Made by a program: the position numbers and the translations under genes
Shown here: in pieces, positions 46,171 to 55,600 of the stretch
Layout: every line of letters starts with the position of its first letter
Position numbering within the stretch: position 1 is the first letter of the stretch
The notes under the pieces: generated by a model
What the model saw: only the letters and a program-made list of their open reading frames with translations
What the model was told of the DNA's origin: nothing
The model's database searches: none
Assembly (NCBI RefSeq): GCF_004923255.1
Contig: NZ_QYRT01000001.1
Location: 1 to 64,000 of the forward strand
Direction of reading: 5' to 3'
Origin: Subtercola vilae
Lineage (GTDB): Bacteria; Actinomycetota; Actinomycetes; Actinomycetales; Microbacteriaceae
DNA: 64,000 nucleotides

Positions 46171-48499
46171 GGGAGGGGGCATCCGGTGTCGACGGCTCGG
46201 GGCCCGATGGCTCGGGGGTCGATTGCTGAGCGGCCGTGCGGGCTTTGCGACGCCGAAGCACCACGCGCACCACGCCGAACACCACAAACGCGCCGGCGAC
46301 GATGGCCACGATGAGGGTGCCGATGCCCTCCCAGTCGGCGCTCACGTTGATCTCTTTCGGCGCGGCGCTGCTGACCAACACACCGCCCGAGTTGTAGAGC
46401 TCGAGCCGCAGGCTCACCTCGCCCGATGCGACCGATGCCTTGACGGGAACCTGGGCCGTCTTCTGCGAGTTCGCCGCGACCGTCACCTCGATGGTGTTCG
46501 GTTCGACCACCAGGCGGCCGTTCGACGGCGTGACGTGGAGCGAGACGGTGACCGACTGGTTCAGGGCATTGCTGATCAGCACCGGCACATTGGCGTCAGC
46601 CGCGACGAGGTTGATGTTGCTGCCGTCGACGATCTGCACCGAGGAGAGCAGGGTCGTCGAGGCCTTGGCATAGTCGGCAGCCGCGGCCGTTCGGCCATCG
46701 ACGTCAGTCGACCACGACTGGGCGAGTACGGCGAGCAGGTTCACACGCTGTCTGCCGGTGATCAGTTCGGGCTTCGGCGCGACCACAGAGAATCCACTGA
46801 CGTCACGTTCGGTCTGAATCATGGTGGCCACGTTCGCCACCCAGTCGGCGGGTTCAGGGCTGTCACTGATGCTCACGCCCTTGCCGGGGGTGCTCAGCAC
46901 CTCGGCCAGCGGGCGTTCGACGGCCCAGGGCAGCGCCTCCACTGTGTCGAGGGCTCGGCTGACGCCGAACGTGGAGGCGGGTTCGGCCCGGCCGAGGCTC
47001 GCGACAACCGTCGGTGTCGTGCCCGCGGGGGCGGTGGCCGTGATGACGGCGAGAGTGGCGGAGACCGCGGCCAGAGCCGCATCGCGCGGCACCTCGTTGG
47101 CCGCATCGGCGGCACTCTGCAGGGCGGTACTGACTGACGAATCGAGCACGATCACCCGCTTGTCGCCCACGTTCGAGGCAGCGTTCGGAACGACACTCGA
47201 ATCGGGCTGAGTCAGATTGTCAGAGCTCAGGATGCTCGTGGGCATGCCGCTCGCAGCGAAGAAGTCGAGGTCGGCAGTGCTCGCTGTGCCCGACTGCGGC
47301 CACGCGATGTCGGTGCGGGTGTAGTGCCACGAGGTCAGGTCGCTCTGGCTCGGCAGCTGCCCGGCCGAGGGAGTGGGTGAGGGGGTCGGTACAGGGCTCG
47401 CGGGCGTGCCGGCAGCTGTTGCGGCGCCCGCGGCGGCCCCGGTACCCGCGGCGGGAGGAACCGCCTGCCCGGGCAGGGCGAACGGGTCGGGGCTCGGCAG
47501 CGACTGGAAGTTCGCGCTCGAGAGCGCATACGACAACGAGATGGGGCTCAGCACGTTCGGCGCACCAGCCGCGCGCTGCACGGCCGGGTCGGAGTCGGCG
47601 TAGGTGAGGGGAAAGGTCGCGTTGGGTGCTGCGGCCAGGCGGGCCAGCCAGTCGAGCGCCGACTGTGGAGCCGCCGTACCGAGCACCCTGATCGAAACGA
47701 TGACCATGGGGTCGATGGCGAGTGTGATCGGGCGGCCGAGGCTCGAGTCGAGTTTCTTGGTGAGAACCCCGGTCTCGCTGGTGGCGCTCGCGAGGTCTGC
47801 GGCGTTGATCAGGCCCGAGCTGCTCGGCTGCACCGTGAGCGGCATGATGACACCCAGCGAGGCCTCTACAGCGGGCGCACCCACTGACCACACGACGACG
47901 CTGCGTGAACCGACGACGCTCTGGCCTGCCGCCAGGGACGCCTCGATGCCGTACGCACCCCACGCAGAGAGGCGGAGTTGGGCCGCGGGAATCACCGCGC
48001 GAAGGCTCACCGTCTGGCCGGCGGCCGCGGCGGGGGTCGCCACGTCGACAGCAACGCTGTCTTTGGCCTGGCTGACAGCGGTGGCCGGGTCGAGCCACGC
48101 CGAGAGAGTGCTGCGGGTACTGAGGGGGGTGCGGTCGAGCCACACGTGCATCGCTCCCGCGGGCACGCTGTGGGCCGTGGTGTTGGCCAGGGCCACCGTG
48201 ATGCCGAGGTCTTGGCCCGCGGCGAGGGTTCCCGCGTCGTCGGGCGCGACGGTGAGCGCGACCGACCCGGGGTCGGCTGCGGCCGAGCTTGTCGGCGCGC
48301 TGTCTGCCGAGCCTGTCGAAGACGCAGTGGGGGCCGGGGTGTCGTCGGCCAGCGCGGCACCGCCGCCGGCGATCGAGCCCAACAGAAGGCCCGCGGCCAG
48401 CACGAACGAGGCCCCGAACCGGCCAGCCTGCGCGGCGCCGCCCTGCCCGAACGGGAGTTTCAGGCGGCGATGAAAGCCCGAATACACTGACCGCTCCAT
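46163..48499 (-). CDS. DUF6049 secreted/membrane protein, murJ partner
   Basis: 778 residues. Signal-like helix about 28-50 (A-S-F-V-L-A-A-G-L-L-L-G-S-I-A-G), a long beta-rich extracellular region with an A/P/T/S linker near residues 345-390, and one C-terminal membrane helix (I-G-T-L-I-V-A-I-V-A-G-A-F-V-V-F) followed by a basic tail. The same gene precedes murJ in mycobacteria (Rv3909-type). Role unproven; probably wall-related. Leaderless start. Confidence 0.85.
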   Translation of the reverse strand: MERSVYSGFHRRLKLPFGQGGAAQAGRFGASFVLAAGLLLGSIAGGGAALADDTPAPTASSTGSADSAPTSSAAADPGSVALTVAPDDAGTLAAGQDLGITVALANTTAHSVPAGAMHVWLDRTPLSTRSTLSAWLDPATAVSQAKDSVAVDVATPAAAAGQTVSLRAVIPAAQLRLSAWGAYGIEASLAAGQSVVGSRSVVVWSVGAPAVEASLGVIMPLTVQPSSSGLINAADLASATSETGVLTKKLDSSLGRPITLAIDPMVIVSIRVLGTAAPQSALDWLARLAAAPNATFPLTYADSDPAVQRAAGAPNVLSPISLSYALSSANFQSLPSPDPFALPGQAVPPAAGTGAAAGAATAAGTPASPVPTPSPTPSAGQLPSQSDLTSWHYTRTDIAWPQSGTASTADLDFFAASGMPTSILSSDNLTQPDSSVVPNAASNVGDKRVIVLDSSVSTALQSAADAANEVPRDAALAAVSATLAVITATAPAGTTPTVVASLGRAEPASTFGVSRALDTVEALPWAVERPLAEVLSTPGKGVSISDSPEPADWVANVATMIQTERDVSGFSVVAPKPELITGRQRVNLLAVLAQSWSTDVDGRTAAAADYAKASTTLLSSVQIVDGSNINLVAADANVPVLISNALNQSVTVSLHVTPSNGRLVVEPNTIEVTVAANSQKTAQVPVKASVASGEVSLRLELYNSGGVLVSSAAPKEINVSADWEGIGTLIVAIVAGAFVVFGVVRVVLRRRKARTAAQQSTPEPSGPEPSTPDAPSHD

Positions 48500-48506
48500 A
48501 CGCCCG

Positions 48507-48512
48507 ATTCTA
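48507..48512 (-). promoter_or_regulatory. -10 box of DUF6049-murJ, leaderless geometry
   Basis: TAGAAT ends eight bases before the ATG at 48499. Confidence 0.6.
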
Positions 48513-48577
48513 GGGTCTTGCGGCTGGGGGCTCGCTCAGGCGAGCCGGAGCCAGCACGAAAGAAGGGGTCGGCCAAG

Positions 48578-48583
48578 TACAGT
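48578..48583 (+). promoter_or_regulatory. -10 box of pcnA, leaderless geometry
   Basis: TACAGT ends seven bases before the GTG at 48590. Confidence 0.55.
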
Positions 48584-48589
48584 GTCAAG

Positions 48590-50014
48590 GTGCAATCGGT
48601 CGCGGATTCCCTCAAAGCCCTCGCCGAACTGGCGACAAAACCGCCCGTTTCGGTGGTGTCGGCAGCCTTCGCGGCGGCCGGTCACGAGCTTGCTCTGGTG
48701 GGTGGGCCGGTGCGTGACGCGTTTCTCGGCCGAGCGGTGCACGACCTCGACCTCACCACTGACGCGACCCCCGACCAGATTCTGGCCATCGTCGCCCCGC
48801 TGGCCGATGCCCACTGGGACATCGGCCGCGCCTTCGGCACCATCGGCGCCCGCATCGGCGGCGAGACGGTCGAGATCACCACCTATCGCTCCGACACGTA
48901 CGACCAGGTCACCCGCAAACCCGCTGTCGAGTTCGGCACGTCGCTCGAAACCGATCTGCTGCGCCGCGACTTCACGGTCAACGCCCTCGCGCTCACCCTG
49001 CCCGCCCAGATTCTGGTCGACCCATCGGGCGGCATGGATGATCTGCTCGCCTCCACGCTGCGAACTCCCTCTACCCCCGAGGTCTCGTTCGGCGACGACC
49101 CCCTCCGCATGATGCGGGCCGTGCGGTTCACCGCGCAGCTGGGTTTCGACGTCGACGAGGAGACCCGCGTGGCGCTCGGCGAGATGGCCGGGCGAATCGA
49201 GAACATCTCGGCCGAGCGGGTGAATGAAGAGGTGTCAAAGCTCCTGCGCTCGCCCGAACCTCGGAGGGGCATCGAACTGCTGGTCGACAGCGGGCTGGCG
49301 GCGTACGTTCTGCCAGAGGTGCCCGACCTCCGCCTCGAGATCGACGAACACCACCATCACAAAGACGTCTACCAGCACAGCCTCACCGTGCTCGAGCAGG
49401 CCATCGACCTCGAGCACGAACGCCACGCCGGCGAAGAACCCGACCTGACGCTGCGCCTGGCCGCGCTGCTGCACGACATCGGAAAGCCTGCGACCCGCCG
49501 TCTCGAACCGGGCGGCGTGGTCTCGTTTCACCACCACGATCTTGTCGGTTCGAAACTCGCCAAAAAGCGCCTGCGCGCGCTGCGCTACGACAACGAGACC
49601 ATTGCCGACGTCGCGCGCCTCATCGAGCTGCACCTGCGCTTCTTCGGCTACACCGACGGTGCGTGGACAGATTCGGCCGTGCGGCGCTACGTGCGTGACG
49701 CTGGCAGCCAGCTCGAACGACTGCACATGCTGGTGCGCGCCGATGTCACCACTCGCAACGTGCGAAAGGCCGATCGCCTGTCATTCGCGTACGACGACCT
49801 CGAATCACGCATCGCTGAGCTCGCAGAGCAGGAGCAACTCGACTCGACCAGGCCCGACCTCGACGGGGAGCAGATCATGGGCATCCTGAACCTCTCGCCG
49901 GGGCGCGAGGTGGGCGAGGCCTACCGTTTTCTGCTCGAGCTGCGACTCGAAGAGGGTGCCTTGGGCGAAGAAGAGGCCACCCGCCGGCTCACCGAGTGGT
50001 GGTCGACGCGCTGA
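48590..50014 (+). CDS. pcnA: CCA tRNA nucleotidyltransferase
   Basis: 474 residues from the GTG at 48590; a TTG at 48518 would add 24 residues of poor fit across the promoter. Nucleotidyltransferase core G-G-P-V-R-D with D-L-D-L-T-T, an R-R-D-F-T-V-N-A motif, then an HD domain (H-H-H-H-K-D-V-Y and L-L-H-D-I-G-K). Class II enzyme with HD extension, common in actinobacteria. It is needed because the tRNAs here lack encoded CCA. Overlaps the next gene's end by 26 bases, convergent. Confidence 0.94.
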   Translation: MQSVADSLKALAELATKPPVSVVSAAFAAAGHELALVGGPVRDAFLGRAVHDLDLTTDATPDQILAIVAPLADAHWDIGRAFGTIGARIGGETVEITTYRSDTYDQVTRKPAVEFGTSLETDLLRRDFTVNALALTLPAQILVDPSGGMDDLLASTLRTPSTPEVSFGDDPLRMMRAVRFTAQLGFDVDEETRVALGEMAGRIENISAERVNEEVSKLLRSPEPRRGIELLVDSGLAAYVLPEVPDLRLEIDEHHHHKDVYQHSLTVLEQAIDLEHERHAGEEPDLTLRLAALLHDIGKPATRRLEPGGVVSFHHHDLVGSKLAKKRLRALRYDNETIADVARLIELHLRFFGYTDGAWTDSAVRRYVRDAGSQLERLHMLVRADVTTRNVRKADRLSFAYDDLESRIAELAEQEQLDSTRPDLDGEQIMGILNLSPGREVGEAYRFLLELRLEEGALGEEEATRRLTEWWSTR

Positions 50015-51188
50015 CCGCGCTTCGGTACGCGCGAAGCGTCGCCTTGGCGGTCTTCTCCCAGGTGTGCCGTGCCCCGAATTTGGCGGCCGAGTTCGACAGC
50101 CGCCTGAGGGTTGCCGGATGCTCGAGCAGTGCGCCGATCGCAGCCGCCCAGTCGCTCGGTTGACGGCTTGCCAGCAGTATGCCGCTGACGCCGTCGGCGA
50201 CGCTTGACCGCAGGCCTGAGGTGTCGAAGGCGATGACCGGCGTGCCCGACGCGGCCGCCTCGAGCGCGACCAGCCCGAAGGTCTCGGAATGCGAGGGCAT
50301 GAGTACCAGCGAGGCCTCGCGGAGCAGTGCGGCCGACTGCGCGCGCGACTGCGTTCCGGTGAAGTTCACGCGCGACCCGACACCGAGTGACGCGGCGAGT
50401 TCGGCGAGCCCGGTGGCGTAGTGCTCCTGGCCGGGCGTTGCGCTGCCGGCGATGACGAGGTCGGGGCGCAGGTGCTCGGGCAGAAGCGCGAGCGCCCTAA
50501 TGGAGAGGTCGTGCCCCTTCAGCGGCTGCAACCGGCCGAGTTGCACGAGAAAGGGGCGCGCCGGCCCGGGGAGACCGGAGAGGGGGTGGAACAGTGCGCC
50601 GTCGACACCAGGCTCGATGATGCGGATGCGGGGCTCCTGGGCTCCGTACAACTCGATGAGGGCATCCTGTTCGGCGCTGGTCGAAACAATGGTGGTGAGC
50701 GATTTGGCAACGAGCAGCCGCTCACCGTTCAACCGGCTCTCGGGCTCGGGCTCGTCACCGGGGGGCAATTCGGCGTTCTTCACGGCCCCCACGGTGTGCA
50801 GGGTCTGGATGTGCGGGATGCTCTCCATCACAGCCACGGGCAGCGCGGCGAGACCCGACAGCCAGTAGTGCGAGTGCAGCACGTCGAAACGCGGCAGCTC
50901 GGCGAGGGCCGACTGGAACCGGCCGATGACGGCGGGTACCTCCTCTTTCTGTACGACCCGCGGAGGGCCGGCCTTCAGAAAGCGCACGGGCAGGCCGCCT
51001 GCCGTGTATTCGGTGGCCGGCTGGTCTTCGCTCGATGAGCGCGTGATGAGCTCGACTTCGACGCCCTGGCGGGCCAGAGCCTCGCCGAGCGCGACAACAT
51101 AGACGTTCAGACCCCCGGCATCCCCCGAGCCCGGGTTGGCAAGCGGAGACGTATGAAGTGACACCAGGGCCACTCGGAGATCGCTCAC
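49989..51188 (-). CDS. GT4 glycosyltransferase, MshA-like
   Basis: 399 residues from the GTG at 51188, set by a TAGAGT -10 ending eight bases before. Two Rossmann halves. G-S-G-D-A-G-G-L-N-V-Y near the N-terminus and the E-x7-E region H-S-E-T-F-G-L-V-A-L-E-A are GT4 marks and match MshA, which starts mycothiol synthesis. The substrate could instead be another sugar-phosphate; no other msh gene is in view. Confidence 0.82.
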   Translation of the reverse strand: MSDLRVALVSLHTSPLANPGSGDAGGLNVYVVALGEALARQGVEVELITRSSSEDQPATEYTAGGLPVRFLKAGPPRVVQKEEVPAVIGRFQSALAELPRFDVLHSHYWLSGLAALPVAVMESIPHIQTLHTVGAVKNAELPPGDEPEPESRLNGERLLVAKSLTTIVSTSAEQDALIELYGAQEPRIRIIEPGVDGALFHPLSGLPGPARPFLVQLGRLQPLKGHDLSIRALALLPEHLRPDLVIAGSATPGQEHYATGLAELAASLGVGSRVNFTGTQSRAQSAALLREASLVLMPSHSETFGLVALEAAASGTPVIAFDTSGLRSSVADGVSGILLASRQPSDWAAAIGALLEHPATLRRLSNSAAKFGARHTWEKTAKATLRAYRSAVSASTTTR

Positions 51189-51195
51189 GTCTGTC

Positions 51196-51201
51196 ACTCT
51201 A
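51196..51201 (-). promoter_or_regulatory. -10 box of the GT4 gene
   Basis: TAGAGT ends eight bases before the GTG at 51188, selecting it over the GTG at 51197 that overlaps the box. Confidence 0.5.
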
Positions 51202-51330
51202 CCGGTGCTTCTGTTAGGCTCTATAGGTTGTCTGTACCCAGTGGAGTTCTTCCACGCGGGTGCCGACGTATGCACACACCCTCCTGCCACAGAAATTCTG
51301 TGGCCGATCTAGTCCAAAGGAGGTGGGTTA

Positions 51331-51885
51331 GTGACGCACAAATACGAACTCATGGTCATCCTCGATCCAGAAATCGATGAGCGCACCGTGGCTCCGAGCC
51401 TCGACAAGTTCCTCAACGTCATCCGCAAAGATGGTGGCACTGTCGACAACGTCGACATCTGGGGTCGTCGCCGCTTGGCTTACGAGATCAACAAGAAGAC
51501 CGAAGGCATCTACGCCGTCGTCAAGCTGACCGCTACGGCAGACTCCACCAAGGAGCTCGACCGCCAGCTGAAGCTTTCTGAAGCCGTCATGCGCACCAAG
51601 GTGCTTCGCGCCGAAGAGGCCATGGCACAGGTTGCTGAAGCCGCAAAGCGCGCCGAAGAGAAGGCAGCCCGCGCGGCCGCCAACCCGAAGACCGCCTCTG
51701 CACCCAAGTCGGCACCCGCTGCCGCCTCGAGCGCGCCGGCCTCTTCGAGCACCGCCAAGGCTGCTGCACCCGTCGCTCCGGCCGCTCGCGCTGCCGCTGC
51801 TGTCAAGGCTGCAACGACCAAGCCTGCTGCTGACGCCGCTGCAACCGAGGCCACCCCGGCCCCTGCTGCCGCTCCCGCTGAGTAG
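51331..51885 (+). CDS. rpsF: 30S ribosomal protein S6 with long tail
   Basis: 184 residues. The S6 fold occupies about 1-96 ([26 protein letters not shown]). After it an Ala/Lys/Pro-rich tail of about 88 residues doubles the usual length. Very strong AAAGGAGGTG at ideal distance before the GTG. First gene of rpsF-ssb-rpsR-rplI. Confidence 0.95.
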   Translation: MTHKYELMVILDPEIDERTVAPSLDKFLNVIRKDGGTVDNVDIWGRRRLAYEINKKTEGIYAVVKLTATADSTKELDRQLKLSEAVMRTKVLRAEEAMAQVAEAAKRAEEKAARAAANPKTASAPKSAPAAASSAPASSSTAKAAAPVAPAARAAAAVKAATTKPAADAAATEATPAPAAAPAE

Positions 51886-51890
51886 TCACC

Positions 51891-52421
51891 GTGGCTGGCG
51901 AAACGATCATCACCGTGGTGGGCAACCTCACCGGTGACCCCGAACTGCGTTACACGCAGAACGGGCTGGCCGTTGCCAACTTCACCATCGCTTCCACTCC
52001 TCGCACGTTCGATCGTGCGTCGAATGACTGGAAAGACGGCGAAGCGCTGTTTCTTCGTGCAAGCGTGTGGCGTGAATTCGCCGAACACGTGGCCGGCTCG
52101 CTGACGAAGGGCTCCCGCGTCGTTGCGACCGGGCGCCTGCGTCAGCGCAGCTACGAGACGAAAGAGGGCGAAAAGCGCACCTCGATCGAGCTCGAGGTCG
52201 ACGAGATCGGCCCCAGCCTCCGGTACGCCACGGCGCAGGTCACTCGTGCGTCGTCATCGGGAGCATCCGGTGGCGGCCAACGAGGCCAGGTCGGTGGTGG
52301 CCAGAGCAACGGTGGCGACGAGCCGTGGGCCGCAAGTGCCCCTGCCTCGGCGAACTCCTCAGGTGCCGCCGCTGATGTCTGGAACACTCCGGGCAGCTAC
52401 AGCGACGAAACCCCCTTCTAA
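51891..52421 (+). CDS. ssb: Single-stranded DNA-binding protein
   Basis: 176 residues. OB fold 1-115 ([24 protein letters not shown]), a Gly/Ser/Ala-rich linker, and an acidic-aromatic tip S-D-E-T-P-F. The usual tip is D-D-x-P-F; one acidic residue is spaced by E-T. GTG start five bases after rpsF. Confidence 0.96.
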   Translation: MAGETIITVVGNLTGDPELRYTQNGLAVANFTIASTPRTFDRASNDWKDGEALFLRASVWREFAEHVAGSLTKGSRVVATGRLRQRSYETKEGEKRTSIELEVDEIGPSLRYATAQVTRASSSGASGGGQRGQVGGGQSNGGDEPWAASAPASANSSGAAADVWNTPGSYSDETPF

Positions 52422-52451
52422 ACTTCACATTCTTCAGAAAGCAGAATAACC

Positions 52452-52715
52452 ATGGCTGGAAAGAGCAGCGGCGACCGCCGCAAGCCGATCCGCAAGGGGA
52501 AAGACGGCAAGAATGCCGCCCCGGCGAAGTCGATTCGCGTCGGCGTCATCGACTACAAAGACGTCAACACCCTGCGCAAGTTCATCTCCGATCGCGGAAA
52601 GATCCGCGCACGCCGCATCACCGGCGTCTCGGTTCAGGAGCAGCGCCTCATCGCCCGTGCAGTCAAGAATGCCCGCGAAATGGCCCTGCTGCCCTACGCC
52701 GGTTCGGGCAGGTAG
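52452..52715 (+). CDS. rpsR: 30S ribosomal protein S18
   Basis: 87 residues, S18 pattern [13 protein letters not shown] and G-K-I-x-x-R-R-I-T-G. No zinc cysteines, so the C-minus form. Basic N-terminus. Confidence 0.97.
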   Translation: MAGKSSGDRRKPIRKGKDGKNAAPAKSIRVGVIDYKDVNTLRKFISDRGKIRARRITGVSVQEQRLIARAVKNAREMALLPYAGSGR

Positions 52716-52724
52716 GAACTCACA

Positions 52725-53177
52725 ATGTCAAAACTCATTCTCACCCACGAGGTCTCCGGCCTCGGTTCAGCTGGTGACGTCGTCGAGGTCAAGAACGGCT
52801 TCGCACGCAACTACCTGATTCCCCAGGGCTTCGCGGTGACGTGGAGCCGCGGCGGCGAAAAGCAGATCGAATCGATCAAGGCTGCTCGCACCGCTCGCGA
52901 ACTCGCGACGATCGAAGAAGCGCAGCACCTCAAGCAGGTTCTCGAGAACAACACCGTCAAGCTGAGCGTCAAAGCCGGCAAAGAGGGTCGTCTGTTCGGT
53001 TCGGTCAAGACGAGCGACATCGCCAACGCGGTTTCGGCTGCCGGCTTCGGTTCGCTCGACAAGCGCAAGATCGAGATCACTTCGCCCATCAAGGTGACCG
53101 GTACCCACGAGGCGTCGATTCGCCTTCGTGAAGATCTCAGCGCCACCATCACCATTCAGGTGGTAGCTGCAAAGTAG
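52725..53177 (+). CDS. rplI: 50S ribosomal protein L9
   Basis: 150 residues, both L9 domains: G-L-G-x-x-G-D-V-V-E-V-K-x-G-F-A-R-N-Y-L and G-R-L-F-G-S-V. Nine bases after rpsR. Followed at once by a terminator. Confidence 0.97.
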   Translation: MSKLILTHEVSGLGSAGDVVEVKNGFARNYLIPQGFAVTWSRGGEKQIESIKAARTARELATIEEAQHLKQVLENNTVKLSVKAGKEGRLFGSVKTSDIANAVSAAGFGSLDKRKIEITSPIKVTGTHEASIRLREDLSATITIQVVAAK

Positions 53178-53186
53178 TACCCCCCT

Positions 53187-53222
53187 AAAGGGAGTCGTGC
53201 CTTCGGCACGGCTCCCTTTTTC
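53187..53222 (+). terminator. Rho-independent terminator after rplI
   Basis: AGGGAG-t-CGTGCC (53189-53201) pairs with GGCACG-g-CTCCCT, then T-run from 53217. Closes the rpsF operon. Confidence 0.88.
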
Positions 53223-53241
53223 GCGCCCGTTGTCAAGCTTT

Positions 53242-53438
53242 TTGTGCACAGGTCTGTGGATTGGTTCAACATTCAAGCAGCGGTCTAAACATTCGATTCT
53301 CCACACCATGTGGAAACGTGAATAACCTGATCAGAGCCTAACTTGGCGTAAAAAGTTGTTTGTTATCCACATCGGTTTCAACAGGTTCTGCACAAGAGAC
53401 GCGGCGTTTCGCCGATTTATTCCACAGAGTTATCCACA
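53242..53438. promoter_or_regulatory. Seven DnaA-box-like 9-mers upstream of dnaB
   Basis: TTGTGCACA 53242-53250, TGTGGATTG 53255-53263, TTCTCCACA 53297-53305, TGTGGAAAC 53309-53317, TTATCCACA 53363-53371, TATTCCACA 53418-53426 and TTATCCACA 53430-53438. Two are full consensus; three repeat oriC variants. They fill most of the 320-bp gap 53178-53497. Confidence 0.7.
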
Positions 53439-53497
53439 GCCCAATTTGTCGATGTCAGTGGGCCCCGATAAACAGGTACCAGACGTAAGGAGTTCGG

Positions 53498-54874
53498 GTG
53501 TCGATTGCGCATCTCGGTCTGACGAGTGACCAGCGAGGCGGCGGCGAGAGCCGGGGCCACGAGCGTACCCCGCCCCACGATTTGCTCGCAGAGCAGAGTG
53601 CCCTCGGCGGCATGCTGCTGAGCAAAGACGCGGTGGCTGACGTCGTCGAGGTTGTTCGCGGCGCCGACTTCTATATCCCGAAGCACGAGCTCGTCTTCGA
53701 TGCGATTCTGAATCTGTATTCGCACGGTGAGCCGACCGATGTGATCGCGGTGACAGATGAGCTCACCAAGTCGGGTGAACTGACTCGCGCGGGCGGGGCT
53801 GAGTACCTGCACACCCTGACGGGTCTCGTGCCCACTGCCGCGAACGCCGGCTACTACGCCTCGATCGTGGCCGAGAAGGCCATCCTGCGCCGGCTGGTCG
53901 AGGCGGGCACACGCATTGTGCAGATGGGCTATGCCAGCGAGGGCGAGGTGATGGATCTCGTGAACAACGCGCAGGCCGAGATCTACGCCGTGAACGGCAA
54001 CACCGAGGTCGAAGACTACGTTCCGCTCACGACGGCCGTCAGCGCTGCCATCGACGAGATCGAGGCGGCGAAAGGCCGCGAAGGTCAGATGACCGGTGTG
54101 CCGACCGGCTTCGCTGAGCTCGACTCGCTGACGAACGGGCTGCACCCCGGGCAGCTGATCATCGTCGCCGCACGCCCTGCGCTCGGAAAATCGACGCTCG
54201 CGCTCGACTTCGCCCGCGCCGCCTCGATCAAACACGACATGCCCTCGATCTTCTTCTCGCTCGAAATGGGCCGCAGCGAGATCGCCATGAGGCTGTTGTC
54301 GGCCGAAGCATCTGTTCCCCTGCAGAACATGCGCAAGGGCACCGTCGAGAACCGTGACTGGACGACAATTGCTGCGACACGTGGCCGCATCAACGACGCG
54401 CCGCTCTACATCGATGACAGCCCCAACATGACGCTGGTCGAAATCAGGGCCAAGTGCCGCCGGCTGAAGCAACGGGTTGGGCTGAAGATGGTCATCATCG
54501 ACTACCTGCAGCTGATGACCTCGGGAAAGCGCGTAGAGTCGCGCCAGCAAGAGGTGAGCGAGTTCTCACGTGCATTGAAGCTGATGGCCAAAGAACTGCA
54601 GGTTCCTGTGATCGCCCTCTCACAGCTGAACCGTGGGCCCGAACAGAGAGCCGACAAAAAGCCGGCCCTCTCAGACCTGCGAGAGAGTGGTTCGCTCGAG
54701 CAAGACGCCGATATGGTGATTCTGCTGCACCGCGAGAGCGCGTACGAGAAAGACAACCCTCGTGCGGGCGAAGCCGACCTCATTGTCGCCAAGCACCGCA
54801 ACGGCCCGACGGCCACCGTGACGGTGGGTTTCCATGGCCACTTCTCGCGGTTCGCAGACATGCCGCACGCCTGA
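53498..54874 (+). CDS. dnaB: Replicative DNA helicase DnaB
   Basis: 458 residues, no intein. N-terminal domain about 25-125 (P-P-H-D-L-L-A-E-Q-S-A-L-G-G-M-L), RecA core with Walker A A225-R-P-A-L-G-K231-S, V-I-I-D-Y-L-Q-L-M, and S-Q-L-N-R-G-P-E-Q-R. GTG start with AAGGAG upstream. Preceded by the DnaA-box-like cluster, so DnaA control is possible. Confidence 0.97.
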   Translation: MSIAHLGLTSDQRGGGESRGHERTPPHDLLAEQSALGGMLLSKDAVADVVEVVRGADFYIPKHELVFDAILNLYSHGEPTDVIAVTDELTKSGELTRAGGAEYLHTLTGLVPTAANAGYYASIVAEKAILRRLVEAGTRIVQMGYASEGEVMDLVNNAQAEIYAVNGNTEVEDYVPLTTAVSAAIDEIEAAKGREGQMTGVPTGFAELDSLTNGLHPGQLIIVAARPALGKSTLALDFARAASIKHDMPSIFFSLEMGRSEIAMRLLSAEASVPLQNMRKGTVENRDWTTIAATRGRINDAPLYIDDSPNMTLVEIRAKCRRLKQRVGLKMVIIDYLQLMTSGKRVESRQQEVSEFSRALKLMAKELQVPVIALSQLNRGPEQRADKKPALSDLRESGSLEQDADMVILLHRESAYEKDNPRAGEADLIVAKHRNGPTATVTVGFHGHFSRFADMPHA

Positions 54875-54952
54875 GTGCTCTCGGTGCGTGAAGCTCCGAG
54901 GCGAGCCGGCACTCAGGTGGCGAGCCGTACAATAGAGGGTCATCTCGTTGAA

Positions 54953-55600
54953 ATGAGGCCCCTCCTGGTGAGCATCCAGCAGAACCGCACGCAAGGGCGT
55001 TCGCCCTACTGGGGTGTGCCGGTCGCGCGTGCCATTCCGGCCTTCGTGGTTGCCGCCTATCTCACGTTCACCGAAAATCACTCGTCGCAGGTGAGCCTCT
55101 TCGTCTTCGGCAGCTACGCCGTGGTGTCGGGCCTGTTCGTGGCCGGCCTGTCGGCTCGGTTCGTGGTCGAGCGACTGACGCGGCGGCTCTTCGTGCTGCA
55201 GGGCCTCATCGGGGTCGTTCTGGGTGCCGCTGCCCTTGTTTTCAACACCGGCGGAGTACCGCTCTTTCTCTACCTGGTGAGCCTCTTCGGGGCGCTCACC
55301 GGCTTCATCGAGTTGTACAGCGGGTTGCGCTCGCGCAACTCGGCTGTCGTCGAGCAGAGACTGCTGGCAAAAGACTGGCTGGCCGCCGGTGTCTTCACCG
55401 CTCTGCTCGCACTGGTCTTTCTGGTCATCCCGCTCGATGTCGTCACGGCGATTGGGCTGTTCGGCGGGTACGCCGTGATGCTCGGCCTCTACCTCGTGAT
55501 CGGCGGTCTTTCGCTTCGCTGGGGGCCGCAACCCACGCGGCACGTATCCGGTACCGCACCCCGAACCACAGAATCGCTGAACCAAGAGACGACATCGTGA
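54953..55600 (+). CDS. HdeD/DUF308-like membrane protein
   Basis: 215 residues, six hydrophobic segments (from A-I-P-A-F-V-V-A-A-Y to G-G-Y-A-V-M-L-G-L-Y-L-V-I-G-G), the DUF308 layout. A TACAAT box lies 20 bases before the ATG and AGAGGG in the leader. Overlaps the next gene by GTGA. Function unknown; some relatives are acid-stress linked. Confidence 0.72.
   Translation: MRPLLVSIQQNRTQGRSPYWGVPVARAIPAFVVAAYLTFTENHSSQVSLFVFGSYAVVSGLFVAGLSARFVVERLTRRLFVLQGLIGVVLGAAALVFNTGGVPLFLYLVSLFGALTGFIELYSGLRSRNSAVVEQRLLAKDWLAAGVFTALLALVFLVIPLDVVTAIGLFGGYAVMLGLYLVIGGLSLRWGPQPTRHVSGTAPRTTESLNQETTS

Noticed and set aside
46013-47137. 374-codon frame antisense to DUF6049 and murJ start
   Set aside because: His/Arg/Gly-rich shadow with no motif.
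53498-54874. Intein in dnaB
   Set aside because: The frame has normal length and intact Walker A, so no insertion.
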